This document shows positions 1-11,192 of a DNA stretch of 64,000 bases, one piece after another; the first letter of the stretch is position 1; each line of letters opens with the position of its first letter. The notes beneath the pieces are model-generated. The model ran no database searches, was not told the origin of the DNA, and worked only from the letters and a program-made list of their open reading frames with translations. Source of the stretch: Hyphodiscus hymeniophilus (lineage: Eukaryota; Ascomycota; Leotiomycetes; Helotiales; Hyphodiscaceae). The DNA lies in contig VNKQ01000001.1 in the NCBI GenBank assembly GCA_016508695.1, positions 1 through 64,000 on the forward strand, in the 5' to 3' direction. The translations under genes and the position numbers were made by a program.

Positions 1-39
1 TAACCCTAACCCTAACCCTAACCCTAACCCTAACCCTAA
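1..39. repeat. Telomeric repeat array
   Basis: Tandem TAACCC units fill the first 39 bases and then stop abruptly at an AT-rich sequence. This is the C-rich strand of a TTAGGG telomere, so base 1 is at or close to a physical chromosome end. Only about six and a half units are present, which is probably an assembly cut-off. Confidence 0.97.
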
Positions 40-702
40 ATGAGTTCTTTTTAGTTTTATTATTATTTTAAATATTTAACTTAGATATATATTCTAAACC
101 CCCCCCCTGCCTATTTTGTATACGGGCCTCTTTCTTAAGAAATACTAAAATTCGACTAGATTCTTGAATACTTATTTATTAATTCAAATCTAAGTCTTTT
201 GACTTACCTTTTTTACTTAATTATAGCGCTTAGCTAGCGCATTAATTTGTACTCTTAGGTTTAGCCCTAAGGCTTTTAAATAGAGTACTTTGACTAAGTC
301 CCATTTTGAACCTTTATACAAAGTTCTCGTATTTGGGACCTACCCCCCTATTAATTTGGAACCTACCCAAGCCCCACGCAAAAGTTTAGTAGGAATAACT
401 ATTAGAATTATCCGGGAGTTATTTAGTAATTAGAACTATTTATAAGAACGGGCCGTTTTATAAGATAAAAATAACTCTAGCTTATATAACCTTTAGTAAG
501 GAACTTTATAGGATCCGGGGCGATATAGAGATAGGGATAAACGTTATAATCTTTATAACTCTAACCCCAGAATCGTTCTTCTAGTTTGTCCTAACTCGTG
601 CGGTTTTTAAAACATTAGAAGAAGAGAAATTAAATCTTAATACAAATTTGAGAACCCTTGAAGCTGAAATTTCAGTAAAACAAGACCGGTCCAACTGAAA
701 CT
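40..702. other. AT-rich subtelomeric spacer
   Basis: No open reading frame or recognisable domain is visible. Composition is AT-rich and TpA-rich with short islands of C runs, similar to RIP-mutated DNA elsewhere in the window. It separates the telomere from the stop codon of the first gene. Confidence 0.6.
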
Positions 703-1940
703 TCACAGGTATGGCTTCACCTGTTCCTCTGTCCATTCCCAAAAATCAGCCGCAGTACCAGTACCCCCCTCCGCCTTAGTCTTGCTGCTTGCTACTAGGT
801 CCTTTCGGACCGGCATGAAGCGACCCCAAGGAACGATCCAGGCGCCATTCTTATCCGGTGTAACTTCAGGCGATAAGCCAGCGAAGAGTTCAGTATACGC
901 CCCATGGATAGGTGTATACAACAACAAGTTGAACATCATCAACTGCCATCCCGGAACGTGTCGCTGAAGGTCAGTCTTGAGATTTCCAGGGTTGAGGGAC
1001 TAGGTAGACCACTGTCAGTAAAAGCTTCCCAGTATTTTTGACGCATTTCAGCCCATTTTGGTTGAGTGGGAATTCCTATAAGAGGCGCTTAACGTACCAC
1101 GCTGACAATACCATCTCCTCCATGTCGCTTTGCATACTCCAAGCCATGCAGGACGTTCCCCCCTTTGCTCACGCCGTACTTGTGCCATGCCGACTTGTCG
1201 TTCTTGTAGTCCAGATTACCCATATCAACCCCATTGGTGGGCGCGAAGCTCTCGGCAGCTGACGACGACACCCAGACGACTCTCACGGCTCCCGTCCCGG
1301 AGGCCTTCGCAGTAGCTGCGAGAATCGGGGTCAATAATTTGGTGAATAGGAAGGGCGCCACGTTGTTCGTGCCCAGCTGTAACTCGTATCCCTGCTTAGT
1401 CTTGCTTCCCTGAGGTGGAATCATGACTCCTGCGTTGTTCCAGAGCACGTCCAGCTTTTTCTCCTTGTTCAGAAACTCTTCGGCGGACTTCTTAATTGTA
1501 GTGAGATCGTCGAGGTCGAGGTGGAGGAAGACCAGGTCACCACTGGACTTTGGATTTGCAGTCTTAATCGATTCAATGGCCCGTGTCGCTTTCTCTTGCG
1601 ATCTTGCCGCGATGTAGACTTTCGCGTTGTGGGAGTAGAGGATTTGCGCGAGTTCCTTGCCTACTCCAGTCGACGATCCTGTGACGATGAAGACCTGGAA
1701 TATCAATTAGCTGGATGTTGTTGAGGTGAGCGGTGGGAGTCGATGAAGGGAGAAAGCTCCGTGCTGATTCCGAGTCGTTCACACAATCGAGCATCGTACA
1801 GTCGAGAACAGGGGAAGAGCTTCGAGGGGTTTAAAGAATGCTTCAAAGCAATATATCCTTACCTTGCCTGCTTGATCAGGAAGATTCTTCTCTGTCAATT
1901 GGGCAGCGGGCGGGTAGAGTTGGCTCCATTGATTACCCAT
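703..1940 (-). CDS. Short-chain dehydrogenase/reductase, 3 exons
   Basis: NAD(P)-dependent oxidoreductase of the SDR family; substrate unknown. Proposed exons on the minus strand are 1940-1863, 1694-1098 and 999-703, giving 323 residues. Donors are GTAAGG and GTACGT and the acceptors end in CCAG and CTAG. The first exon encodes 26 residues beginning MGNQWSQLYPP, an N-terminus typical of fungal members. Visible motifs are the Rossmann glycine motif TGSSTGVG (about 31-38), NNAG (about 112-115), the catalytic serine region VSSS (about 168-171) and YGVSK with Tyr199 and Lys203. Length fits the family. It is the most telomere-proximal gene and reads toward the telomere. It looks intact, with no stop or frameshift once the two introns are removed. 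Confidence 0.9.
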
Positions 1941-2257
1941 AATTGCGTTTTGTGACTCTGACGATGGTGTGTCGATTAGAAGGGAATCCCGTTAGCGTAA
2001 TGGCAGATGTCTCGAGGATCTTATATACTTGTACTGGCCCGTGTTCCAGATGCCGATTGTCTGACGGGATATGATGAAATAAATACCTTGACTTTTAAAA
2101 GAGGGGCTCCGCCATCCCGGCGGAATCATGCAACTGGCTGACAGCTAACCAAAAGGAGAATAGATAAATATATGATTCGCCCCGCATACGTGTGCCGGCC
2201 CACACCCAGCCACTACTGCCGTGAGTTCGCCAGCCAGTGCGTAAGAAAGACTATTAA
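1941..2257. other. Upstream region of the telomere-proximal dehydrogenase
   Basis: Moderate GC content, no ORF. It ends where the inverted-repeat element begins. It presumably holds the promoter of the minus-strand dehydrogenase; no specific operator is recognised. Confidence 0.5.
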
Positions 2258-2820
2258 GGCTCCGAATCTTTTTTGATCTTGTCGCGTAAGAACCAATAAA
2301 TCTTGGGTCGCAAGAATGCTCAAATTATCGAACCCCTGATTCTTGTGCCTTAAGAAGCGCTAATACCTTTACTAGCTCCTAGAATCTTATGCCTTAAGAT
2401 ATACTAAGAAACCTTTTTAATTTTCCCTCGCTATTTTTCTTAATAAAATTAACCTTTTATTATTTATATTATAAAGTATTTAAAGTATATAAATTAATAC
2501 TTTCTCTAATAACAATTTAGTTTTGTCTTAAAATAATTATATAATAATTAAATAATTAAAGTGCGCGAAAAAGAGAGGGATTTAGACGTAATTACTAGCG
2601 TACATTACTAGTTCTTAAGGTCTTAACTATAAGATCGAAATCATACTAAAAATTAACGATACAAGAAGTAATATAAATCCAAAATATTATATTATATAAT
2701 AATAATAGCTTTTACTTCTTTTCCTCAAATTTGCGTTATTCTTGTCGCGTAATAAGTAATGTGCTTCTTTTCCTATTTTTATCGGTTCTTGCGCGACAAG
2801 ATCAAAAAAGATTCGGAGCC
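2258..2820. mobile_element. MITE with 3-bp TAA duplication (Harbinger-like)
   Basis: The two ends are near-perfect inverted repeats starting GGCTCCGAATCTTTTTTGAT and continuing through a GTCGCG and AAGAACC segment, about 36 bp. The element is flanked by TAA at 2255-2257 and TAA at 2821-2823. A three-base TWA duplication with a GG-starting terminus is typical of PIF/Harbinger miniature elements. If the boundary is shifted by one base, a TA duplication (Tc1/mariner) also fits. The 563-bp interior is AT-rich with no coding capacity. Confidence 0.8.
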
Positions 2821-3046
2821 TAAAGCCGCTTCTTCGTTCCCCTGAAGTCTCACTTGTCCCGCAACTCATCTCAACTACCAATTGATCAAGAGCCTTGCTC
2901 TCACTCATCAGATGTCTCTTGCTGAGACGTTCTTCCTAGTCTAGCATAAACGGAGGAAAAGACATGCCTGACCAGCCATTGCGGACGTTATTCCTGCCTG
3001 TTCTTGAAGTTGCGAAGGCCCTTACCAAACAAATGCCTCCCCCATA

Positions 3047-3211
3047 CTATTCCCCCTCCCTAAACAAAGTACGTTTGTGGGCATTTTCTGCCTTACAGCT
3101 TCTCGGTAGGATTGAAGTCGATTTCGCGGCAAAATAACCTGAAAGGTTAGGCAAAACAAGGCAAAACAGGTGGACCACAAATGTGCTTTGTTCAGGGGGG
3201 AGGGGGTATAG
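3047..3211. mobile_element. Small MITE with TA duplication (Tc1/mariner-like)
   Basis: A 165-bp stretch is bounded by diverged inverted repeats of about 37 bp. The left end reads CTATTCCCCCTCCC followed by an ACAAAGTACGTTTGTGG block, and the right end is its approximate complement. TA dinucleotides flank both ends (3045-3046 and 3212-3213). The TA duplication and C-rich CTCCC-type terminus suggest a Stowaway-like element. No coding capacity. Confidence 0.7.
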
Positions 3212-3319
3212 TAGAAGCATCATTCCCAGATGCCTTCACCTAGCTAATCCCTCCAGGAACGGCGAGCCAGTCTTCCTCCTTATCAACTTTAATAATCGTC
3301 CTAGTGCTAAGAGACCGTA

Positions 3320-3690
3320 GTAAAGAAACTCTCCTCTCGTAAGGTAAAGCCTTTCGATACTGTCATTCACAATGCTGGGATCATGTATACAGATCCCGGC
3401 ATCGTCACTGTCTAGGGATATGAAGTCTGTTCGATATTGATGTCTTTGGCCTTTTTTTGCGGTAGCTTCTTCTTATCCTCCCTCCTACCCTGCGTACAAG
3501 TGAACGAGAGGCACGGAAAAGTAACATGCGCATCGTCGAAGTTTCTTCCTCCGCTCACCGTATCACCAAAACCCGACGGAATGCAACGCTAGGTGTGACA
3601 GGAGGTCTGCGAGCTTTCGGCCAGAGCAAGGCAAATTTTATTCTTAAATACGATCACGCGCTGCGATAGCTTCTAAATTCCTAACTCGGA
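3320..3690 (+). pseudogene. Relic of a short-chain dehydrogenase
   Basis: Pieces of SDR sequence lie in order on the plus strand but in different frames. FDTVIHNAGIM (around 3350-3385) corresponds to the NAG motif and is followed by an in-frame TAG. FDIDVFG then appears in a shifted frame. RIVEVSSSAHRITK (around 3525-3566) matches the catalytic serine strand, and FGQSKANF (around 3615-3640) matches the YxxSKxxN helix with the tyrosine replaced by Phe-Gly. The N-terminal glycine motif and C-terminus are not recognisable. It is not a recent copy of the intact dehydrogenase at 0.7-1.9 kb, whose sequence differs here. Confidence 0.7.
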
Positions 3691-3699
3691 TGTTGCGTT

Positions 3700-5022
3700 A
3701 GTAGTGAAGGGAATAGATTTATACCCAGAGGCCAACTGCAGGAAATTCATCGTGTTTGATCAATGCAATCTTGGGGTATCTGCATTACGACGTGAAGTCA
3801 GGCGGATCGACAGAGTGTATTGGAGCAATAGAGCTATTGAAGCTGGGTTAAAAGCAGTTGTTTGATGGGATTTGGAGTTTGATGGGATTGGAAAAGAGAT
3901 AATAGATTATTGTCCAGCTGTGGGGTCAATTTACCGTGGTAATATAGTATTGTTTAGAAGGTCTATAGACGCTATGCACAGGGAAGAGGTTTGGGGATAT
4001 CTGCCAGGACGATGTAAAGGAATTTTATTGAGATAGTAATCTTTTCTATAATCCCCCGAACGGGAGGAGAGATCAGATTAGAATACGTCTATTGCCTAAG
4101 ATGTGTTAAATGTTAGCTATTACTTCTACTAGATTACTTTGGCTACTATTAATCCCCGTAGATCGAATTAAACACCCTAATTTTCAAGCAAACCACTTAA
4201 CTAAAGATTGATCATGTTTGACAGAATACATACAAGGACTATAAACAAAGACGGTTTTCTGTTCGAGTTGCCATAGCTAGAGTTCCGGCATTACAGAAGA
4301 CATTTTCTGTTTATGAATAACAGTTTGCGGAGGTTAAGGATTGTTTTTAAAGGTCAGGACAAGCTTGCTATATATCATCTCTGAGTCTTTGGCCAGGATG
4401 TCTAGAGCCCTGGATAGATCACAGAATTAATCTATCCTTCTCTCCTCTCTCTTGAGGGTTCGAAGCTCTTTGTATTTACGGCTAGTTAGAAGTACAGAAA
4501 GAATGTAAAACTGCTTGATATTCTCGTCTTGGTATAACTAGTTCTAGATCATGATTGAAATGCGATACAAAGCATTTGTCAAAGATCATCAAGTTCAAAA
4601 TTCATCGGAGTAGATAGCTTATTCTTCAGCTGCCACAATCCTTGCTTTGTGGCATTTTCTAACATAGAATCAGGTTTTCGTTAAGGCTATTGCGTCCAAT
4701 CGAGACGTGAGACAATTCTGCCTAACAAGCTTAATGGGACAGAATACAATGCCGTGAAGAGTATAAGTATGCTCAGCCGCAATTAGCAGCATGGACAAAA
4801 AACTCTCCCCTCTTTTCAAAAACCCGCATAGTTGTTACACCGAGTCAGCAGTGCCCCCATGGGGCCTGCTCGTTATCGTCTTGGTCAGGCTCCGAAGAAT
4901 TTGCCTGCGGAACGAATGTTTTCTGACTATGATCTTTTGACCCAGTCTGTCTGCCCTTCTTAGTTCTGGGGAATAATGACCTTGCCCAACATCTGCCTTT
5001 AAAATCTCAGTGAAGAACCACT
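3700..5022. other. Gene-free stretch
   Basis: No ORF longer than background, no recognisable domain and no clear repeat. Composition is intermediate, GC-poorer than the genes. It may contain further decayed coding sequence that I could not identify. Confidence 0.5.
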
Positions 5023-6600
5023 ATGGCATCGCCCAAAAAGCTCGAGGCAATTAAATTTGATGACTTAACCTCAGTCCGTGTACACAGCGTATTTGAAACA
5101 CTCATGCAGGACCGGCTACACCTTCTTATCCTGCTTTTAACAACCATATCCTTCGCTGTAACTATGTGGTTTTCTCGAACGACATTCCCACAAGACTCTT
5201 TCAAGCATGGAAGCAGTTCTTCAGTTGCTTCTTGGCTGGGCTTTAGCTCTGGTTTGGCCACTCTGAACACTCTCCAAAAAGCTACGTCTACATGCACTAC
5301 TTTTACTATCGCTCAGACGATCGAAATCCTGGAATGGACACTTCTGAAAAGCACTTCCAAAGGCGTTTTTCTTTATTTATGTCTTTATCGCCCAGTACCT
5401 TGTTGCTTGGCCTACTGAGGCTAGCCTCTACCCGCAGATGTAGGATGGCCAACAGGAGCTGGTCTCTGATAAGGTAACTCACATCAATAGTGTGAATCTT
5501 CCATGCTGATAAACTTGTAGAGTGATATGCCTCGTAGTCATTTGGGTTTCAGGGATCGTGTTATTTGGTCAGTCTTGAACGTCCGAGGTGGAGCGACAGA
5601 TTGTTCACAAAGCTTCGTTGGACGGAATCTCTTGTGAACATGCGAAGCCTTCCATTAACAAATCATAGTCAATACCTCTTTTGGGATGGTTTACAAAGCA
5701 GATGTGACCTTTAATGTCACAGCTGGCATAGGTTCTTTCAATGGCGCTTTCGTGGATCCAATTTTACGATTAGTCAACAACAGCATCTCATACTGGACCC
5801 TTACGATAGCAAGTACTTTCCTTATCAACCCGCAGTTCTCTACAAGTGTAGATCCTATCAATTGCTCTCCTGACAGCAACACTTGCGACTCTTATCTTCT
5901 ACCCGGCGGTGTATAGTCTATCAATCCAGTTCCACCCTCGTCAAACTTAGATCCGATAGTCGTTGTGCATAGCTCCCCTTGCAGTCAGGTTGAGTTCAAC
6001 GAGGCATTGAAGAGTGGAGATAAATTTGATCCTAGTGATTGTGTCGCATATAGAAGCGAGGAGTTCATTGTTGGATTAAAGCTGTGTATAGCTCAAAGTT
6101 CTGTTCAGAACAAGTCAATCATTGCAGGTACTGTAATTTTCAAATCGTCTTCTCAAGTTTCTGCGCTCCATTTTCCTCAGCTAACCATTCATTTCCCAAG
6201 GGTGTTCGTTTGCTCCCAGGGAGTTCTTTATGGCCAATGTCGCGATACCGGGCCTTACCCGAATGTAACGACAACTACGACGATTTATACTCGGGATGCA
6301 ATGGTCACTAGGGCACGAAGTAATAACAGTGTAATAGCGGTATCAACTCTTACAGATCCAGTCCTAAGTCCTCTCACTGAACTGCGAGACTTCAGTGTGG
6401 CTCTGGGATGGCTTTTGAACTAAACGGCAGCTGGGTTGCCCCCCGTCTCATCCGTTGCCTTCCTCTTCTGGAATAGGACTCCTGGTCTAAGTGAATATGA
6501 CTGGGCTGTCGAAGCAAACAGGACTCTAGCACGTCGATCTTAGGTTTCACATTGTAGTTTTTTTCTGCGAATAACAATAGGGATCCAAATTACTTAACAA
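5023..6600 (+). pseudogene. Broken multi-pass membrane protein gene
   Basis: A coherent protein can be followed from MASPKKLEAIKFDDL through a hydrophobic segment (LHLLILLLTTISFAVTMWF) and LGFSSGLATLNTLQ, then NVTAGIGSFNGAFVDPILR, STSVDPINCS, IVGLKLCIAQS, GPYPNVTTTTTIYTR and FSVALGWLLN. It is interrupted by a frameshift near 5365 (continuing as FMSLSPSTLLLGLLRLAS), a stop at about 5475, a TAG at 5917-5919 and a TAA at 6421. A probable intron occupies about 6127-6207. The arrangement resembles uncharacterised fungal membrane proteins with an extracellular loop; no function can be given. Several independent lesions argue for real decay over a sequencing error. Confidence 0.65.
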
Positions 6601-6796
6601 ACGACACATTCAACATATTGCATTATTGGACTAAGAAACCATTCATAAGAGTGTATCTTACACAAGTAGTAAGCCTGCTTGCTTTCTCTCGACTCAACCC
6701 TTTACCAATCTCAATTATTTATTACCTGTAACCCTGCCTAATGCTCTACCCTTCTCTCTTTTTCTCAACCCCCCTTCTACTATCCAAGACTGAAAT

Positions 6797-7660
6797 CTAA
6801 AACCGAAACCGATGTCTCCTCGCATCTATCCTCCGAATAACAGTAGTATTTCCCTTCGCCGCGCTTATAATAGCAGCCACAACATTACTCGTCGCAGTAA
6901 TAGGAATTGTAGCAACTTGCGTCGAGGTCGCAGGTGTAGAAGTAGTTATGCTCGCGCTTTGAGTAACGCCTTGATAGACGTTCATCTGGTCCACACATTC
7001 GATGCCTGAGAAGGCAGCGCCAGAAAGCGAAGTGCATGTATCGACTTGATGCCCGCATGCCGCTGAAGCAGCTGATGGGAGGTCGAAGAATTCCTCTTTC
7101 GAGAACGAAAAAGCTGCCAGTTTGGGAAGCGGTTTCGCCTGGTGCTGGGGCGCCAAGGGAGCCGGTAAATGAGAAGAAGGTAATCACTTCGACTTGAATC
7201 GTCCCGGCGTTCGTGATGCTGGAGCTGCTGCTGCAGAGGCAGATGTTGCGACTTTGGCGGGGAGGACGGAAGCTGCTGTGGTACTTACAATTGGGGCAGC
7301 TGATGCAGATGTTGGGGCAACGGGAACCGCTTTTGCTCCGCCAGCTGCTAATAAGGCTTCAGTAGCAGCGGATGTCGCATTGGCACCGGCGGGAGCTGCC
7401 TTACCTTAACCGGATGAGCGAGCAGAACGAGAACGGAGGAAGATTTTGTAGGATACTCTATAGAAGGCAGAGAGAGAGGAGAATAATGAACCCTAGTGAC
7501 GATACCCCTGCACAGAGTGCCAGAAGTGAATTGTGAGCAAAGGAGTACGTACAATGACTGCGAACTGGTTCTGGGACAGGTCTAATGGAAAGGAGGGCTA
7601 TAAGGCCATCATAAATAGTACGTGGAAGATGGTGAGTGCGACTGTCATAATGCTAGCTGA
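6797..7660 (-). pseudogene. Decayed small secreted protein gene
   Basis: Reading on the minus strand, a hydrophobic start MTVALTIFHVLFMMAL runs into a TAG. An Ala-rich segment follows (for example AAPAGANATSAATEALLAAG), then in another frame VEVITFFSFTGSLGAPAP, and in a third frame EEFFDLPSAASAACGHQVDT with CTSLSGAAF and a Ser/Thr-rich tail to 6797. The FxFTGSLG plus paired-cysteine pattern recalls a family of small fungal secreted proteins of unknown function. Two frame changes and the early stop suggest a dead gene. One change lies in a run of five A on the plus strand (about 7108-7112) and could be an indel error, so the status is not certain. Confidence 0.5.
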
Positions 7661-8338
7661 CCGATGAATCTGCCGGAACGTGCTGAGGGGCATGCCTAGT
7701 AGATTAGCGAGAGTAGCGTAGTGAGGAATTGCAAGGACTGGAACTATATCTTCTATTGCATTGTGTATATTACAAATGAGCGCATGTTCTCGTTAGTGAA
7801 TTATTTACAGACCTCTTGATATCTTCTATGGGCGAGAGCCCCAATCTTACCTTTTTGATCCAGAAAGATCGTAAGCTCTCCTCTCTCGTGGTCAGAATCA
7901 ACTCAGTCAGACGGCGCTGTTCAATTCCAGGAGCCAAGAACGGACGGCGTGGACAAGCAGGCCAAGGTTAAAACAAAATTGGTATAAGTAGATTGCGCTT
8001 ACTGAGAAAAATGATTTCCTGAATACTTGCTAAGAATCTTGTGTAAACGCCTTACAGTGGGTTATCTTTGTTAGAATATATTATAGATAAGAAACGAAAT
8101 CCATCTTCTGAGTTTAGGGGCTTAGCTGCTATTACCTCAACCTTAATTTGGAATTATACTTCGGCTCTACTAAGCTTTCCAAACTTGGTAGCATTTATTT
8201 CTCTGTTTATTTCGATTGCAAATTGTTTGAAGAGTTATACGTTTGTACTTTTGGTAAGGAGTTGAAGAATATATGTACATTCTTTCTAAATTACAAGTGA
8301 GCACCCACGTCTACTTGAAAGTTTTATATTATCTCCAT
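7661..8338. other. Gene-free stretch
   Basis: No coding region supported. The second half, from about 7980, becomes more AT-rich. Nothing else was recognised before the stop codon of the carboxylesterase. Confidence 0.5.
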
Positions 8339-10490
8339 CTAATAAGGCACATTCGGCGATACAGCGCGCCAGAAATCGCAGCGAGCCCCGCGACCTCTTT
8401 CCCAAGTAAATGCATCAATTAGCCTGAATTTGTTAACGATGCCACTGCCTGTCCGCTCATTGTAGCTCAAATCATCCGTAACTGTTACCAGTTCTACAAT
8501 ACCACCAGTAGTGTTGAGGTCAAGTTGCTGCGGTTGTAAAATCGAGTAGTTAGGCCAGAGGATTGTCTTGGCGCCAGGCCCTGCAGTTGGGACGGTAGCG
8601 TTGGCAAAATTGGCACTGGCGTCTGTGAGGGAGATACTAGGGTTATTGTGAATGATAAAATTCCCCCAGATCTTTTGAAAGGCGTGTCTGAAGTCCGCAT
8701 TTGGTATCGTCGCGTTCACGGCCCAATAGGCACTGAGATCTGCCCCATGGTAGTTTGGCTCAACTGAGTACTGATATTTCCAAGCTTGGCGAGAACCCAG
8801 ACTGAATGCTTCGGCCATCCAATATCCCGGGCAGTCAAAGGTGGACTCCGCAAAGATGTCAAACACCGTCTGTTGGATACCGGTCGCTAATCCGGATTCG
8901 GTGAGCGCAGTTGGACCAGTGTTGCCAAGTGTGTCAAACCGCACTCCATCGTCACCCGGCTGAGATTCGGCAACTAGGTATATGGCATCAAGCAAGGCTT
9001 TATCTACCTGATTAAAATTCGGGAACGCTGTTGAGACATATGCATCGAACTCTGCTCTTGTTCTTATGGTGGGGTCGCTGAGTGGGACACCTTCATTTGC
9101 GTTGTTCTGTTGCCAAATTTAGTGCCAGTGCATCCCTGCTACACATCCAGATGTGGAGAACTAGATTAGTACTTACCCCTACAAGTAGCCGATGTCCGCT
9201 GACTTGTCCCAAAAGAAGCTGTTCTGATGGTCGCGTTTGGATTAAGTCGCCGTCAAGGACAGGCAAGAATCCAAAGCTGCCAAAGAAGCCTCGAGTGGTC
9301 GACACAATACCGCTCGCGTTTTGCAGAAGCACAGTATCGGCGGCAACAAGACAGTCGAAAGTGCTCGGGTAGTGGCTCAATGTGGAAGAACCTTTACCGC
9401 AGCCAGCGTGTTGTGCGAAGTCATCGTAATTTCCGGTGGGAACAGGGTCGTTATAGTTGTAGATTGCCGGCAGATACGGACTAGCAGCGATGATCTGTAA
9501 GTGTAATTGTCAGTAGCTAAACCCTAGCTGCAAGAGGAGAAGGTAGTTGGAGTAATGGAATACTCGCATTGTTGAAGAGGTCGCAGTCTTTCCCACCATA
9601 CGCCAAGGACTGATACATAACAGAGCCTGCACCAGACGATTCGCCGCCCATAGTAACACGAGTCGGATCGCCACCGAACTTGGAAATATGTTCCTGCACC
9701 CATTGAAGGGCAAATCGCTGGTCCAAGAGGCCAGCGTTCAGTTGGCCCTGCTTCTTGATGTCTGGGGAGGACAGATAGCCAAATGCGCCCAATCGGTACT
9801 GAATCTCGACATGGATGAAGCCGTTACCATTCGTATTCATTAGTACACTTGGATCATACTCAGCTCCAAAGTCTGAGTAGCCACCTCCATCTGCGAGCGT
9901 GGTGTTAGGAACTGATTAGGCACTGTAGGTTTCAAGAATCAAAGCAACTCACGAATCCAGAGAAATACAGGCAGATTCGCAGCGTCTGGAGCAGCATATA
10001 CATTCAAGTAAAGGCAGTCCTCGTTGCCCAGGCCAGAATTGAAACCGTAAACAGCTGGAGTGCCAAATGCACCTGTTTGCGGACAGAGCGGCGGTTGATT
10101 GATGGCTGGAGTGATTTCATTGCTATTGATGGCAAGGGGCTTTTGGGGAGCTTGCCAACGCAGATTGCCGATTGGTGGCTGCGCATAACGGATGCTGTGG
10201 GAAGTAGGCACAGTCAGTATGGGGGGATCCCTGGGGAGATGAGGGTAAAGACTTTGGGAAGAAATCTTTGGGAAAAGACGATGCTTCGGCAGATTTGCTT
10301 CGGACAAACATCCACTGGACTCTACTCACCTCTTCCAAACGTTCAGGCCAAACGTGTCGTCAAAAGAGCCCTGATATGTTGCGTAGCCAAGCTCGACAAT
10401 CGGGCCTGTAGAACGAGGCAAGAGTGCAGCTTCTGTGACACAAGCAGCTGCAACAGCTCCTACCAGCAGGCTCCTAGTAGTAGTCCGCAT
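8339..10490 (-). CDS. Secreted type-B carboxylesterase/lipase, 5 exons
   Basis: Alpha/beta-hydrolase that should cleave ester bonds outside the cell. Proposed minus-strand exons are 10490-10330, 10194-9953, 9890-9568, 9494-9177 and 9106-8339, giving 603 residues. The N-terminus MRTTTRSLLVGAVAAACVTE is a signal peptide. Family marks are YAQPPIGNLRWQ, EDCLYLNVY, the oxyanion motif HGGGY (about 135-139), GGESSGAG with nucleophile Ser219, and YHGADLSAYW with probable catalytic His468. Length fits fungal members. All introns are GT-AG except the third: keeping the frame (FNN followed by IIAASPYLP) requires a GC donor, GCGAGT, at 9567-9562. The substrate cannot be deduced. Confidence 0.9.
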
Positions 10491-11192
10491 GATCGTAACG
10501 TGTGGGTTGAAAGGTAAGTGGAAGAGAATGGTTTTGAAGATCAGTTTCGAGATGATCGGGGACCGAAGGATTCCCCGCCCCCTTGTTCAAGAAGGATTTG
10601 GATCCCAGCAGTAGCGCCGGGTACTTCGAGGGTATGTCGATATTAGGATATATCCCGTTCAACCGCGGCCAGGAACGCCTTTTTGACAGAAATGTTGATT
10701 AGGTATAGACCGCCACACAACACATTGAAATGGAAGTCGCTTTGTAAAGTACAAAATGAATATCTAAATCACAACTCGTTCTACTAGGGTTGTATTATAA
10801 GTTTTGTGTGGTTTCAAAAGCAAAATAAAGGTTAGAAGATGCTAAGTTTTGGCGTTCTCGCCTGAACGGATATAGCCATCAACGGCTGTACTAAGCTCTT
10901 CAGGAATCTCCAGCGAAGCTACGCAACAAGTTGCAGCTCACCCGTCTCCTGGGCCGCGCCAGGTCAACAGGGTGGTCAAGGATGACGCTCCTCTGCAGAT
11001 GTGCCTTGATTTCTTCCTATCCGCGCCATCCGTACGCTTTTAGATACTCCGTACATTGCAAAGCGTAGTAGCTTTGAAAGGGGTTGGAGATGAGACCCTT
11101 CGAATGATAAACTGCGGGGAGTCCCACTGAAAAATGGCAGGTCGCTGAGATCCACAGTCTACAAGCACCCTCCATTGCTGACCTCTGCGACA
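10491..11192. other. Divergent intergenic region
   Basis: Lies between the start of the minus-strand esterase and the start of the plus-strand receptor-like gene, so it holds both promoters. No ORF or clear repeat was seen. Confidence 0.5.
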
